A DNA stretch of 64,000 nt from Clostridia bacterium (GTDB taxonomy: Bacteria > Bacillota > Clostridia > Christensenellales > UBA1242), in the NCBI GenBank assembly GCA_023228225.1, contig JALOBO010000005.1, forward strand, positions 1 through 64,000. Reading direction: 5' to 3'. Below, piece after piece: positions 56,459 through 64,000 of this stretch (position 1 is the stretch's first letter; each line of letters opens with the position of its first letter). Both the position numbers and the translations under genes were made by a program. Under the pieces are notes generated by a model. That model saw only the letters and a list, made by a program, of their open reading frames with translations. It did no database searches and was not told the DNA's origin.

Positions 56459-59086
56459 TTATTTTTTTGGGTTATTAATATTTGCTTGAGCGGCTGCCAA
56501 AATTGCAGTTGGAACTCTAAATGGTGAGCACGATACATAATTAAGCCCAATTCTATGGCAGAAATCAACAGATTTAGCCTCTCCTCCATGTTCACCGCAA
56601 ATACCTATTTTAATATCAGGGCGAACCGAACGACCCTTTTCGGAAGCCATTTTCATAAGTGAGCCTACGCCGTTTTGATCAATGGTAACGAATGGGTCAA
56701 AGTCAAAAATACGATTTTCGTAATAACTCTTTAAGAACTTAGTGGCATCATCACGACTAAAACCATAAGTGAATTGTGTTAAGTCGTTAGTACCAAATGA
56801 GAAGAATTTTGCTTGTTCGGCAATTTTATCTGCCATTAATGCTGCTCGTGGCAATTCTATCATTGTACCAATCTTGTATTCCATAGTTGCGTTTGCATTT
56901 GCTAATACTTCTTTTACAGTTTTTTCTACATTGTTTTTAACAAATTCAAATTCTTTAAGATCGCAAATAATAGGAATCATAATTTCTGGTTTAATATCAA
57001 AGCCATTTTCTTTTTTAACATTTAAAGCGGCTTCAATAATTGCCCTAGCCTGCATATTGTAAATTTCCGGATACGAAACTGCAAGTCTGCAACCACGATG
57101 TCCCATCATAGGATTAAACTCGTGTAAATCATTAATAACTTGTTCAAGTTTTTCTTCGGTCATTCTAAAACTTTGAGCCAAATCTGCAATTTCCTTGCGA
57201 TTTTTAAGGTCCGGCAAAAACTCATGTAGTGGTGGGTCAAGTAATCTTATGGTTACTGGCATTCCTTTCATAATTTGATAAAGTTCGGTAAAGTCTTGTC
57301 TTTGCATCGGCAATAATTTATCAAGTGCGACTTGTCTTGTTTGTAGTGTATTAGCAACAATCATTTCACGCATTTTTTCTATTCTGCCTGCTTTAAAGAA
57401 CATATGTTCGGTACGACATAGTCCAATACCTTCTGCGCCTAATTCAACACCTGCGCGGGCATCAGTAGGAGTATCGGCATTTTGGTAAACTTTTAAGATT
57501 TTATATTTTTTTGCCCATTCCATAATTGTTAAAAAATCCTTTGGTAATGTAGCAGGTTTACGGTCAATTTTGCCTTCATAAATAAAGCCAGTAGAACCAT
57601 TAACCGAAATAATATCGCCCTCTACATACTTTTTATCTTTAAATGTAACATAGTCATTAGAAAATTGAATATCTTCGCAACCAGTAACACAACATTTGCC
57701 CATACCGCGTGCAACAACTGCGGCGTGTGATGTCATACCACCACGAGCGGTAACAACTGCTTCGGATACGCTCATTCCCTCTATATCTTCGGACAAAGTT
57801 TCTTGTCTAACTAAAACAACTTTTTTGCCTTCGGCTTTCCACTCTATTGCTTTTGTGGCATTAAATGCCATCATACCACAGCCAGCACCCGGAGAAGCTG
57901 GCAAGCCTTTTCCAATAGGCGTAATTTTTTTTAAACTTTCAGTATCAAATTGTGGAAGTAGTAATGATGGAAGTTGTGAAGCATCAACTTTAAGTAGTGC
58001 TTCCTTTTCATCAAGTGCACCTTCTCTGTATAGGTCCATAGCAACTTTTAAACCAGCATGTATTGTACGCTTAGCATTACGAGTTTGTAAAATATAAAGT
58101 TTACTATCTTCAATAGTAAATTCTATATCTTGCATATCTTTGTAATGAGTTTCAAGTTTATGTGCTATGTCTTTAAACTGTTTATACAGGGCTGGGTTTT
58201 CTTGTTCAAGATGTGATATCGGTGCTGGCGTTCTAATACCCGCAACAACATCTTCACCTTGTGCGTTCATTAAAAACTCGCCGAAAAGTTTGTTTTCGCC
58301 AGTTGCTGGGTCACGAGTAAAAGCCACGCCAGAACCAGATTTATTGCTTGTATTACCAAAAACCATTGATTGAATTGTAATAGCAGTACCCCATTCATTA
58401 GGTATTGCATTAATTTTTCTATAAAGAATTGCTCTTTGGTTATTCCATGAGCGAATAACCGCTTTAATGGCTTCCATTAATTGAACTTCTGGTTCTTGCG
58501 GAAAGTCTACACCTAATTTTTCTTTATAATACACTTTATTTTTTTTAATAATATTCTTTAAATCTTCTACATCAAGTTCATAGTCATATTTAATTTTTTT
58601 CTTATCTTTTGCATCTTGCAAAATACGGTCAAATTCTTCGGTATCAAGTTCCATAACAACATCAGAAAACATTAAAATAAATCTACGATAGCAGTCATAA
58701 ACAAAACGTTCGTTACCGGTTAAAGTGGCAAAGCCCTTTGCAACTTTATCGTTAATACCTAAGTTTAAAATTGTATCCATCATACCAGGCATAGAAACAC
58801 GACTACCTGAACGAACAGAAACTAATAGTGGTTTGTTTGGATTACCAAATTCTTTATTGGAAGTTTTTTCAAGTTTTCTAAGTGCTGTAATAATATTTTC
58901 TTCTAATTTTGTGCTTAATTTTTCTTCATTTTTGTAATAATCTGCACACACATTCGAACTTACCACAAATCCCGGAGGAACAGGTAAGCCGATGTTTGCC
59001 ATTTCACACAAGTTTGCACCTTTGCCACCAAGAATATCACGCATACTTGCATTACCTTCTGCAAACATAAAAACATCTTTTTTCAT
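56459..59086 (-). CDS. ppdK: Pyruvate, phosphate dikinase
   Basis: Interconverts pyruvate, ATP and phosphate with PEP, AMP and PPi, a glycolytic or gluconeogenic enzyme of anaerobes. From ATG 59086 it has 875 residues, the usual length. The N-terminal nucleotide-binding region has GGKGANLCEMANIGLPVPPG, the swivelling domain the phosphohistidine loop GGMTSHAAVVARGMG, and the C-terminal PEP domain FSFGTNDLTQ and GICGEHGG. A frame opens at 59140, but AAGGAGA inside it sits six bases before ATG 59086. It lies 19 bases after recO. Confidence 0.98.
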   Translation of the reverse strand: MKKDVFMFAEGNASMRDILGGKGANLCEMANIGLPVPPGFVVSSNVCADYYKNEEKLSTKLEENIITALRKLEKTSNKEFGNPNKPLLVSVRSGSRVSMPGMMDTILNLGINDKVAKGFATLTGNERFVYDCYRRFILMFSDVVMELDTEEFDRILQDAKDKKKIKYDYELDVEDLKNIIKKNKVYYKEKLGVDFPQEPEVQLMEAIKAVIRSWNNQRAILYRKINAIPNEWGTAITIQSMVFGNTSNKSGSGVAFTRDPATGENKLFGEFLMNAQGEDVVAGIRTPAPISHLEQENPALYKQFKDIAHKLETHYKDMQDIEFTIEDSKLYILQTRNAKRTIHAGLKVAMDLYREGALDEKEALLKVDASQLPSLLLPQFDTESLKKITPIGKGLPASPGAGCGMMAFNATKAIEWKAEGKKVVLVRQETLSEDIEGMSVSEAVVTARGGMTSHAAVVARGMGKCCVTGCEDIQFSNDYVTFKDKKYVEGDIISVNGSTGFIYEGKIDRKPATLPKDFLTIMEWAKKYKILKVYQNADTPTDARAGVELGAEGIGLCRTEHMFFKAGRIEKMREMIVANTLQTRQVALDKLLPMQRQDFTELYQIMKGMPVTIRLLDPPLHEFLPDLKNRKEIADLAQSFRMTEEKLEQVINDLHEFNPMMGHRGCRLAVSYPEIYNMQARAIIEAALNVKKENGFDIKPEIMIPIICDLKEFEFVKNNVEKTVKEVLANANATMEYKIGTMIELPRAALMADKIAEQAKFFSFGTNDLTQFTYGFSRDDATKFLKSYYENRIFDFDPFVTIDQNGVGSLMKMASEKGRSVRPDIKIGICGEHGGEAKSVDFCHRIGLNYVSCSPFRVPTAILAAAQANINNPKK

Positions 59087-59105
59087 TTTGGGTCTCCTTA
59101 AAGCA

Positions 59106-59837
59106 TTAATCTGCCAAAAGTTTAATGGTGTGTAAGTCATAATTAAACTTTAAGGAAAATAATAGTTTAGCGAGTTTAAGCGTAAGAGTTAAAACATCTA
59201 TATTAATTTTTACACTATCTAGCCTATCATATTCCGTACTGTTTATTATCCTAAAACACGAATGCACCTCAGGCGATATTTCTATACTATCATAAGTGTG
59301 ACATTGACCGCAACAAATTTCACCATTATTTAGGTTTAAAAATCTCTTAACAGTAAAATTACAACCACAGGAAGCGCACTTTGTAAATGAAAATTTATAA
59401 CCAAGTGCGGAAAAGATATTTAAAAAGAATTTTATTAAAATAATTCTCTCATTAATGTTACTATATGCAAGATTTTTTAAGGCTTTTAATATTTCTATAA
59501 ACAATCCACTTTCTATTTGCTCTGGGAGCACAATAGCGGACGTCGCCTCTAAAATAGCCCCGCCAACATAATATTTATTTAAATCTGTGGTTATTTCATA
59601 AAAACTTTCTACTAGTGTACAACCAGATACGGTATACATTCCGCAATGCTCTACAAGCATAAATTCACCAAAACAAAAAGGCTGTGCTGCAAATTTTAAT
59701 TTTGCATTTGCAATCTTTACGCTTTTTAAGACTGCATTAAACTTGCCCCTATCGGGCGAAAAGAGTGTTATTATCTTGTCCTTTTCTTTGTAGTCTTTAC
59801 TAGATAACACTATGGCGTTACATTTTATATTATCCAT
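59106..59837 (-). CDS. recO: DNA repair protein RecO
   Basis: Loads RecA onto SSB-coated DNA together with RecR. The 243 residues have the N-terminal OB fold (AIVLSSKDYKEKDKIITLFS, DRGKFNAVLKSVK) and a zinc finger in the helical part (CASCGC, then CCGQC). AAGGATG precedes the ATG. It follows the yqzL-like gene and era as in Bacillus. Confidence 0.95.
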   Translation of the reverse strand: MDNIKCNAIVLSSKDYKEKDKIITLFSPDRGKFNAVLKSVKIANAKLKFAAQPFCFGEFMLVEHCGMYTVSGCTLVESFYEITTDLNKYYVGGAILEATSAIVLPEQIESGLFIEILKALKNLAYSNINERIILIKFFLNIFSALGYKFSFTKCASCGCNFTVKRFLNLNNGEICCGQCHTYDSIEISPEVHSCFRIINSTEYDRLDSVKINIDVLTLTLKLAKLLFSLKFNYDLHTIKLLAD

Positions 59838-59908
59838 TCAATTCATCCTTGGCTTATGTAAAATAAATATATTATTATGCACTGTGTGCATTAAATTACA
59901 ATTTTAAA

Positions 59909-60073
59909 TTATATATTTGCAGTTTGTTCATCTAATTTTGATTCATAAATTTCAGGGTGTGCAAGGTCAAATGCAAGCAAATAAAATATCGTATTGCCTG
60001 TTGCCAAAAAAGATTTCCAACAAAACATTATAAGGTCGTTATTCATAACTTTTTCATTTTCAAATATTTGCAT
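59909..60073 (-). CDS. YqzL-like small protein
   Basis: A 54-residue frame beginning MQIFENEKV and containing CWKSFLATGNTIFYLLAFD. The WKxFxxTGxxxxYLL pattern and the place between era and recO match the small YqzL family of Firmicutes, whose function is unknown. GAGGTG stands before the ATG at 60073. It is shorter than common ORF cut-offs and easily missed. Confidence 0.8.
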   Translation of the reverse strand: MQIFENEKVMNNDLIMFCWKSFLATGNTIFYLLAFDLAHPEIYESKLDEQTANI

Positions 60074-60165
60074 TTTGCACCTCACTTTTTAAGTAATCCT
60101 GAAATTATTATACTCAATTTTACTTAATATATACGGTCAACAGTTTTACAATATATTATATTAAA

Positions 60166-61056
60166 TTACAGGTCTTTTTTGTTATAACCGATTTCATTAA
60201 GTTCTTCTGTGTTGTTGCGCCAATCAGATCTAACTTTTACAAAAATTTTTAAAAACACTTGTTTGTCAACTAGTTTTTCTATATCTCTACGTGCCGAAAT
60301 GGCTATTTTTTTAAGCATTTCACCATCTTTCCCTATTATTATACCTTTATGTGAATCTCTTTCGCAAATGATTAGAGCATCTATTTTAATAATTTTTTCT
60401 TCTTCTGTAAATTTTTCAATTTCTATGGCAATTCCGTGCGGAATCTCTTGGTCTAGCATAAGAAGTGCTTTTTCCCTTAATATTTCGCCTACTAAAAACC
60501 TTTCAGAGTGTTCGGTAACCATATCATCGGGATACATTTTTTCGCCTTCTGGCAAAAGTTTTTCCAATACTTTTAAGAGTTCATCAATGTTTTCTTTTTT
60601 TAGAGCAGATATGCAAACAATATCTTTAACATAGTTTAGCAAATTAAGTTTGTTTAATTCGGGATACAATCTTTCAAAAGTGGTAGCATCAATTTTGTTA
60701 ACTGCTAATACTAAATTATGCGTCCTACCTTTATAACTTTCCACTATTTTTAAATCTTCTTCGGTTATTTTTTTACTACCATCAAGCAAAACAACAATAA
60801 CATCTACATCAATTACGGCAGTTGTGGCACTTTTAATCATAAATTCATCAAGAGAAGTTTTTATTTTTTGTATGCCTGGTGTATCCAAAAAAATCATCTG
60901 ATAATTATCAGTTGTTAGTATTCCTTTAACTATATTGCGAGTAGTTTGAGCCTTTGGCGATACAATAGAAATTTTTTGTCCAATAACCGCATTCAAAAGT
61001 GTAGATTTTCCTACATTTGGATTGCCAACTATTGTTACAAAACCGCATTTAAACAT
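60166..61056 (-). CDS. era: GTPase Era
   Basis: Small-subunit assembly GTPase that binds 16S rRNA. From ATG 61056 it has 296 residues: G1 GNPNVGKST (11-19), G3 DTPGI, G4 NKID, G5 SALKK, and the C-terminal KH domain with HKGIIIGKDGEMLKKI. A frame opens at 61110, but AAGGAGA inside it points to ATG 61056. It starts 10 bases after the cdd-like gene. Confidence 0.97.
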   Translation of the reverse strand: MFKCGFVTIVGNPNVGKSTLLNAVIGQKISIVSPKAQTTRNIVKGILTTDNYQMIFLDTPGIQKIKTSLDEFMIKSATTAVIDVDVIVVLLDGSKKITEEDLKIVESYKGRTHNLVLAVNKIDATTFERLYPELNKLNLLNYVKDIVCISALKKENIDELLKVLEKLLPEGEKMYPDDMVTEHSERFLVGEILREKALLMLDQEIPHGIAIEIEKFTEEEKIIKIDALIICERDSHKGIIIGKDGEMLKKIAISARRDIEKLVDKQVFLKIFVKVRSDWRNNTEELNEIGYNKKDL

Positions 61057-61066
61057 TATATTCTCC

Positions 61067-61465
61067 TTAAACAATTTCGGTAGGTACAAACGGAAAAGGC
61101 ATAATTTCATTCATTCTGTAAGACTCGTGCGAATATTTGTTTGCAACGATTATTGTTGCCGACTTAGAAAACTCTTGTAACATTTGTCTGCATTCGCCAG
61201 TAGGATATGGCAAATCAATACCGTTATAATAAAGCGCAAGTGCTTCAATTTCGGGGTGTCCTTCCGACACCGCTTTTAAAATTGCAACGCTACCAGCATC
61301 GCTTGATGCCCCAAATGAAGAATTTTCAATATTGCAACCACCAAAAATTATGCCGTCTTTGGTAAGAACGCAAGCACCCACCGGATAAGAAGAGTATGGT
61401 ACATAGGCATGCTCTGCCGATAATTTTGCCCTCTCTATTAACATCATAATTGATTCATTATCCAT
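61067..61465 (-). CDS. cdd: Cytidine deaminase homologue with degenerate zinc site
   Basis: A 132-residue protein with the overall sequence of a homotetrameric cytidine deaminase: YVPYSSYPVGA, GGCNIENSSFGA and AILKAVSEGHPEI align well with the Bacillus enzyme. The active-site motif, normally CAE within 'CNCAERTA', reads SDAG at 55-58, so the zinc cysteine is D56 and the catalytic glutamate is G58. The second motif, normally PCxxC, reads PTGEC (88-92), keeping only C92. Two of three zinc ligands and the general base are gone. It lies between ybeY and era, the normal place. It may be a pseudoenzyme with a regulatory or structural role. Confidence 0.9.
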   Translation of the reverse strand: MDNESIMMLIERAKLSAEHAYVPYSSYPVGACVLTKDGIIFGGCNIENSSFGASSDAGSVAILKAVSEGHPEIEALALYYNGIDLPYPTGECRQMLQEFSKSATIIVANKYSHESYRMNEIMPFPFVPTEIV

Positions 61466-61472
61466 GTTTATT

Positions 61473-61949
61473 CTACCTACTTATATTAAAAGTTTTTAAA
61501 ATTTTTTCTTCTGTTTCGCGCATGAATATTTTATCGTTTTCTTCCATGTGATCATAACCTAGTAAATGTAGTAACCCGTGTACTGCTAAATAATAAATTT
61601 CCCGTTCAACGCTATGTCCGTATTCATTTGCTTGTGCCTTTGCAATAGATGTACAAATAACAATGTCACCAAGCAGTATTTCTTTTGTGCCTAGGTCGGT
61701 ATCTGTTGCAAAATTTTTAATGCTTATTTTTTTATTAAACACATTAGCAAGTAGCGGAAATGAAAGTACATCAGTCGGCTTGTCCACTTTGCGAGTGTTT
61801 AAATTAATCTTTTGAATTAGGTTTTTTGATACAAATCTAATATTGACTGCAATTTTTTTGTAACTTTGCCCTAAAAGTTTTAACGCATGGTCAAAAATGT
61901 TTTGCATAAGTTTATATTTTTCTAACAATTTAGTACTATAAATTATCAT
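61473..61949 (-). CDS. ybeY: Endoribonuclease YbeY
   Basis: Metal-dependent RNase for 16S rRNA 3' maturation and ribosome quality control. The 158 residues contain the zinc motif HGLLHLLGYDH (H124, H128, H134). It begins two bases after yqfD, and its TTGAGG site lies over the yqfD stop, so translation is coupled. The phoH gene usual between yqfD and ybeY is missing here. Confidence 0.96.
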   Translation of the reverse strand: MIIYSTKLLEKYKLMQNIFDHALKLLGQSYKKIAVNIRFVSKNLIQKINLNTRKVDKPTDVLSFPLLANVFNKKISIKNFATDTDLGTKEILLGDIVICTSIAKAQANEYGHSVEREIYYLAVHGLLHLLGYDHMEENDKIFMRETEEKILKTFNISR

Positions 61950-61951
61950 TT

Positions 61952-63100
61952 TTATTCCTCAATAAATTTTTGTATTTCAATTTCTACTTGTATATAACCT
62001 CTAATAAAATAAATTCCCGCACCGCTATTTGTTACCGTATATTCTTTTATTGTTTCAACGCCTAACGGTACATTTTCACGGGCTTTAAGTAATGCTTCGT
62101 ATTCTAATAGTTCTTTATTCTCCTCAAAACTTTCTATTACCACAACAGGTTCAAGTTCGTATATCCGCTGTTTAACAATTTTAAACGGTAAAATATTTTT
62201 GTCAAATAAATATCTCGTTGAATTTTCAATTTCATAAAATAAAAAATTGTTTGTTGCACGCTTTATTGGCATTGCGCTATTTAGTAGCATCAAATAAGAA
62301 ATATCAATATATTTTCCAGTGCGTGCTAGCACTGTTTTTTCTTCGTAAAACTGAGTTCCCCCAGTATACCACACATTTGCCATAATTGTGCCTATTGCTT
62401 TGCAACTTTCAGTTTCGCCATTAGTATTAGTAAACGAACCTTCAATAAGCACTTCGCCTTTTTTTACGACTTCACCAACTTGTACCTTTTGTGTACCCTG
62501 AATAGTTACAATTTTTGTTATAACCGCATCAAATTCGGCTACCAAATTTCCATTAACATTAACTGTATCTTTGGGAATTTTTTCTTTGATCACCACAATC
62601 AAATTAGTGCCTTTTATGCCTATATTAACCATAGCAATATCCGATATAGAATTCATAATTTGATTTTCTAATTTATCCGTATCAATGCTATTAAGCAATA
62701 TTCCAGTACACACACCTGTACTTTTTATTTCGTTTAAGATTACTAAATCTGAAATATTTTCATTGCCGATAATATTTATATTCCACAAAATAAAAGAATA
62801 TATTAAACACAGACAAACCGATAAAATAAGTCCAATTAAAAGCCCAAGTCTAGACTTAAAAAATTTAAAAATATATGGTGCGCCAAACTCTTTTTTTATA
62901 TTCAAAGTATAACACGAATTTTTTAATAAGGCAATTAACTTTTTTTGCGATTTGTAATCAGTTGAGAATACAATTTGCTTATGTGATATGCGGTGTAAGT
63001 TGGTTATTAAAATACCTTTATTAAACATTTGATTTAATAACCATTCAATATTCATTCCTTCAATATTTACGCGTGTAGCACCGCTAAATATTCCTGTCAC
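61952..63100 (-). CDS. yqfD: Sporulation protein YqfD
   Basis: A 382-residue membrane protein of the YqfD family, needed for sporulation in Bacillus. One membrane helix lies near residues 86-110 (LGLLIGLILSVCLCLIYSF). A FtsQ-like POTRA region follows (NENISDLVILNEIKSTGVCTG), then a beta-rich outside part. The start is GTG and overlaps the yqfC stop by one base (TAGTG), with GGAGG in the end of yqfC. The yqfC-yqfD pair is a marker of endospore formers. Confidence 0.93.
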   Translation of the reverse strand: MTGIFSGATRVNIEGMNIEWLLNQMFNKGILITNLHRISHKQIVFSTDYKSQKKLIALLKNSCYTLNIKKEFGAPYIFKFFKSRLGLLIGLILSVCLCLIYSFILWNINIIGNENISDLVILNEIKSTGVCTGILLNSIDTDKLENQIMNSISDIAMVNIGIKGTNLIVVIKEKIPKDTVNVNGNLVAEFDAVITKIVTIQGTQKVQVGEVVKKGEVLIEGSFTNTNGETESCKAIGTIMANVWYTGGTQFYEEKTVLARTGKYIDISYLMLLNSAMPIKRATNNFLFYEIENSTRYLFDKNILPFKIVKQRIYELEPVVVIESFEENKELLEYEALLKARENVPLGVETIKEYTVTNSGAGIYFIRGYIQVEIEIQKFIEE

Positions 63101-63363
63101 TATTCCTCCGAAACCGATGATATTTTACCGCAAACCACAACATCAGTATTATACATTTTTTTAATGTAAAGTTCTTGTCCCTTTATGACAAGCCGTTTAT
63201 TTTTTTGCACAATTAATACCGCTTTGTCGCTATCAAACTGCCAAATATTTTTAACTCCCAAAATATGAACCGCTTGCCCACCGATTACCGAATATTTGTA
63301 AGAACCTGCCGTTAAATATACAGGCAAACCGGTAATATCGGAAACTTCCATAATTAAATCCAT
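63100..63363 (-). CDS. yqfC: YabP/YqfC-family sporulation protein
   Basis: An 87-residue protein of the YabP/YqfC family (VYLTAGSYKYSVIGGQAVHILGVKNIW, then IVQKNKRLVIKGQEL). Members act in forespore or mother-cell coat and signalling steps. AGAGG stands before the ATG. It overlaps yqfD by one base, the usual pairing. Confidence 0.92.
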   Translation of the reverse strand: MDLIMEVSDITGLPVYLTAGSYKYSVIGGQAVHILGVKNIWQFDSDKAVLIVQKNKRLVIKGQELYIKKMYNTDVVVCGKISSVSEE

Positions 63364-63384
63364 ATTTTCCTCTTTTCACACAAA

Positions 63385-63412
63385 AAAATATACCAATTAA
63401 TTAGTATATTTT
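63385..63412 (-). terminator. Intrinsic terminator after rsmD
   Basis: AAAATATAC with GTATATTTT around a 10-base loop, with a T run on the minus strand. It separates rsmD from yqfC. Confidence 0.75.
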
Positions 63413-63436
63413 ATGCTACTATAATTTCATATAGAC

Positions 63437-64000
63437 TTAGATTTTATTGTCTAAAATAAACCTTACAAATTCTATGCCCACTATTCCATACTTTCGGCTG
63501 TCGTAAACTTCTAGTCTTTTTGGTAATTTTAGTTTAAAATTTTTGTCATAAAGATGCTCATAAACAATTATTCCATCTTCATTTAATAGTTTATATTCAG
63601 CAATTTTTTCTATTACAGGCTGACCCAAATTTAGTGCATACGGTGGGTCTAAAAATATAATATCAAACTTTTTATTTTTTGCTTTAAAATTCATTAATGC
63701 ACTGGCGTAATCTTTACATAATACTGTACTATTTTCGCCTATCATTTTTACATTATTTTCGGTTACCAAACAACAGTCTTTGTTTTTATCTACAAATACT
63801 GCTTCATCTGCCCCGCGTGAGAGTGCTTCCAGCCCTAATGCACCAGAGCCAGAAAACAAATCTAATACAATAGAATGTGGAATATAAAACTGAATAATGC
63901 TAAACAGTGGCTGTTTAATTCTATCTAATGTTGGTCTTACTTCTATTCTTTCTAGCGATTTTAATACTCGTCCTTTATATTTCCCCGCAATAATACGCAT
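63437..64000 (-). CDS. rsmD: 16S rRNA (guanine-966-N2)-methyltransferase RsmD
   Basis: A 187-residue AdoMet-dependent methyltransferase. MRIIAGKYKGR at the start, DLFSGSGALGLEALSRGA as the AdoMet loop, and the catalytic DPPY in IIFLDPPYAL are all present. The ATG is at the last three bases of the window, so the frame is complete as read, but its ribosome-binding site and upstream neighbours are out of view. Confidence 0.95.
   Translation of the reverse strand: MRIIAGKYKGRVLKSLERIEVRPTLDRIKQPLFSIIQFYIPHSIVLDLFSGSGALGLEALSRGADEAVFVDKNKDCCLVTENNVKMIGENSTVLCKDYASALMNFKAKNKKFDIIFLDPPYALNLGQPVIEKIAEYKLLNEDGIIVYEHLYDKNFKLKLPKRLEVYDSRKYGIVGIEFVRFILDNKI

Overview
The window is AT-rich chromosomal DNA with a standard-code, tightly packed gene set on mostly one strand. 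Gene order and content point to a sporulating, low-GC Firmicute of the class Clostridia, probably an uncultured one. The main reasons are the ruvCAB-queA-tgt-yajC cluster, the plsX-rnc-smc-ftsY cluster, a Bacillus-like ylbJ/patatin/tmcAL/DUF177/rpmF neighbourhood, a yqfC-yqfD-ybeY-cdd-era-yqzL-recO run next to dnaG-rpoD, an L27 with the Prp-cleaved N-terminal extension, and sporulation-type membrane proteins (YlbJ, YqfC, YqfD). No prophage, plasmid or integrase genes are seen.

Layout. 1-389: intergenic repeat block. 390-6181 (-): Holliday junction resolution (ruvC, ruvA, ruvB), queuosine synthesis (queA, tgt), yajC with an unusual AT-hook tail, and a small TIGR04086 membrane protein. 6547-9327 (+): two-gene ABC transporter. 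9416-11032: rnhA, a single tRNA-Trp with its own promoter and terminator, and a HAD phosphatase. 11175-12458: serS. 12585-28244 (-): one uninterrupted 15.7-kb gene for a 5,219-residue surface protein (signal peptide, two GLUG beta-helix blocks, more than 30 tandem Ig-like modules, C-terminal membrane anchor). 28345-28990: second repeat block. 28995-35274 (-): ftsY, smc, rnc, plsX. 35494-38600 (-): rpmF, DUF177, ackA, pta. 38700-41946: tmcAL (+), patatin (-), ylbJ (+). 42221-44659 (-): an unknown acidic membrane protein with floA and nfeD. 45175-47682 (-): NYN protein, 8-oxoguanine glycosylase, rpmA-prp-rplU with an L21-leader-like 5' UTR. 47879-52536 (-): small unknown, YkvI-type membrane protein, HD hydrolase, TPR-like protein, zinc-ribbon coiled-coil protein. 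52933-55789 (-): rpoD and dnaG. 55997-56386 (+): orphan small gene. 56459-64000 (-): ppdK, recO, yqzL-like, era, cdd-like, ybeY, yqfD, yqfC, rsmD.

The most unusual features are as follows. First, five intergenic regions are built from the same modular hairpin pieces in different combinations; the terminal hairpin shows compensatory stem changes between copies, so the fold itself seems to be kept. Second, the giant adhesin-like protein. Third, two enzymes (a cytidine deaminase homologue and a NYN nuclease homologue) have lost residues central to their active sites while the rest of the fold is intact. Fourth, a YajC carries two RGRP AT-hook motifs. Many start codons were moved to internal ATG/TTG codons because a clear Shine-Dalgarno site sits inside the longer frame. 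All family assignments come from reading motifs by eye; no database search was possible.
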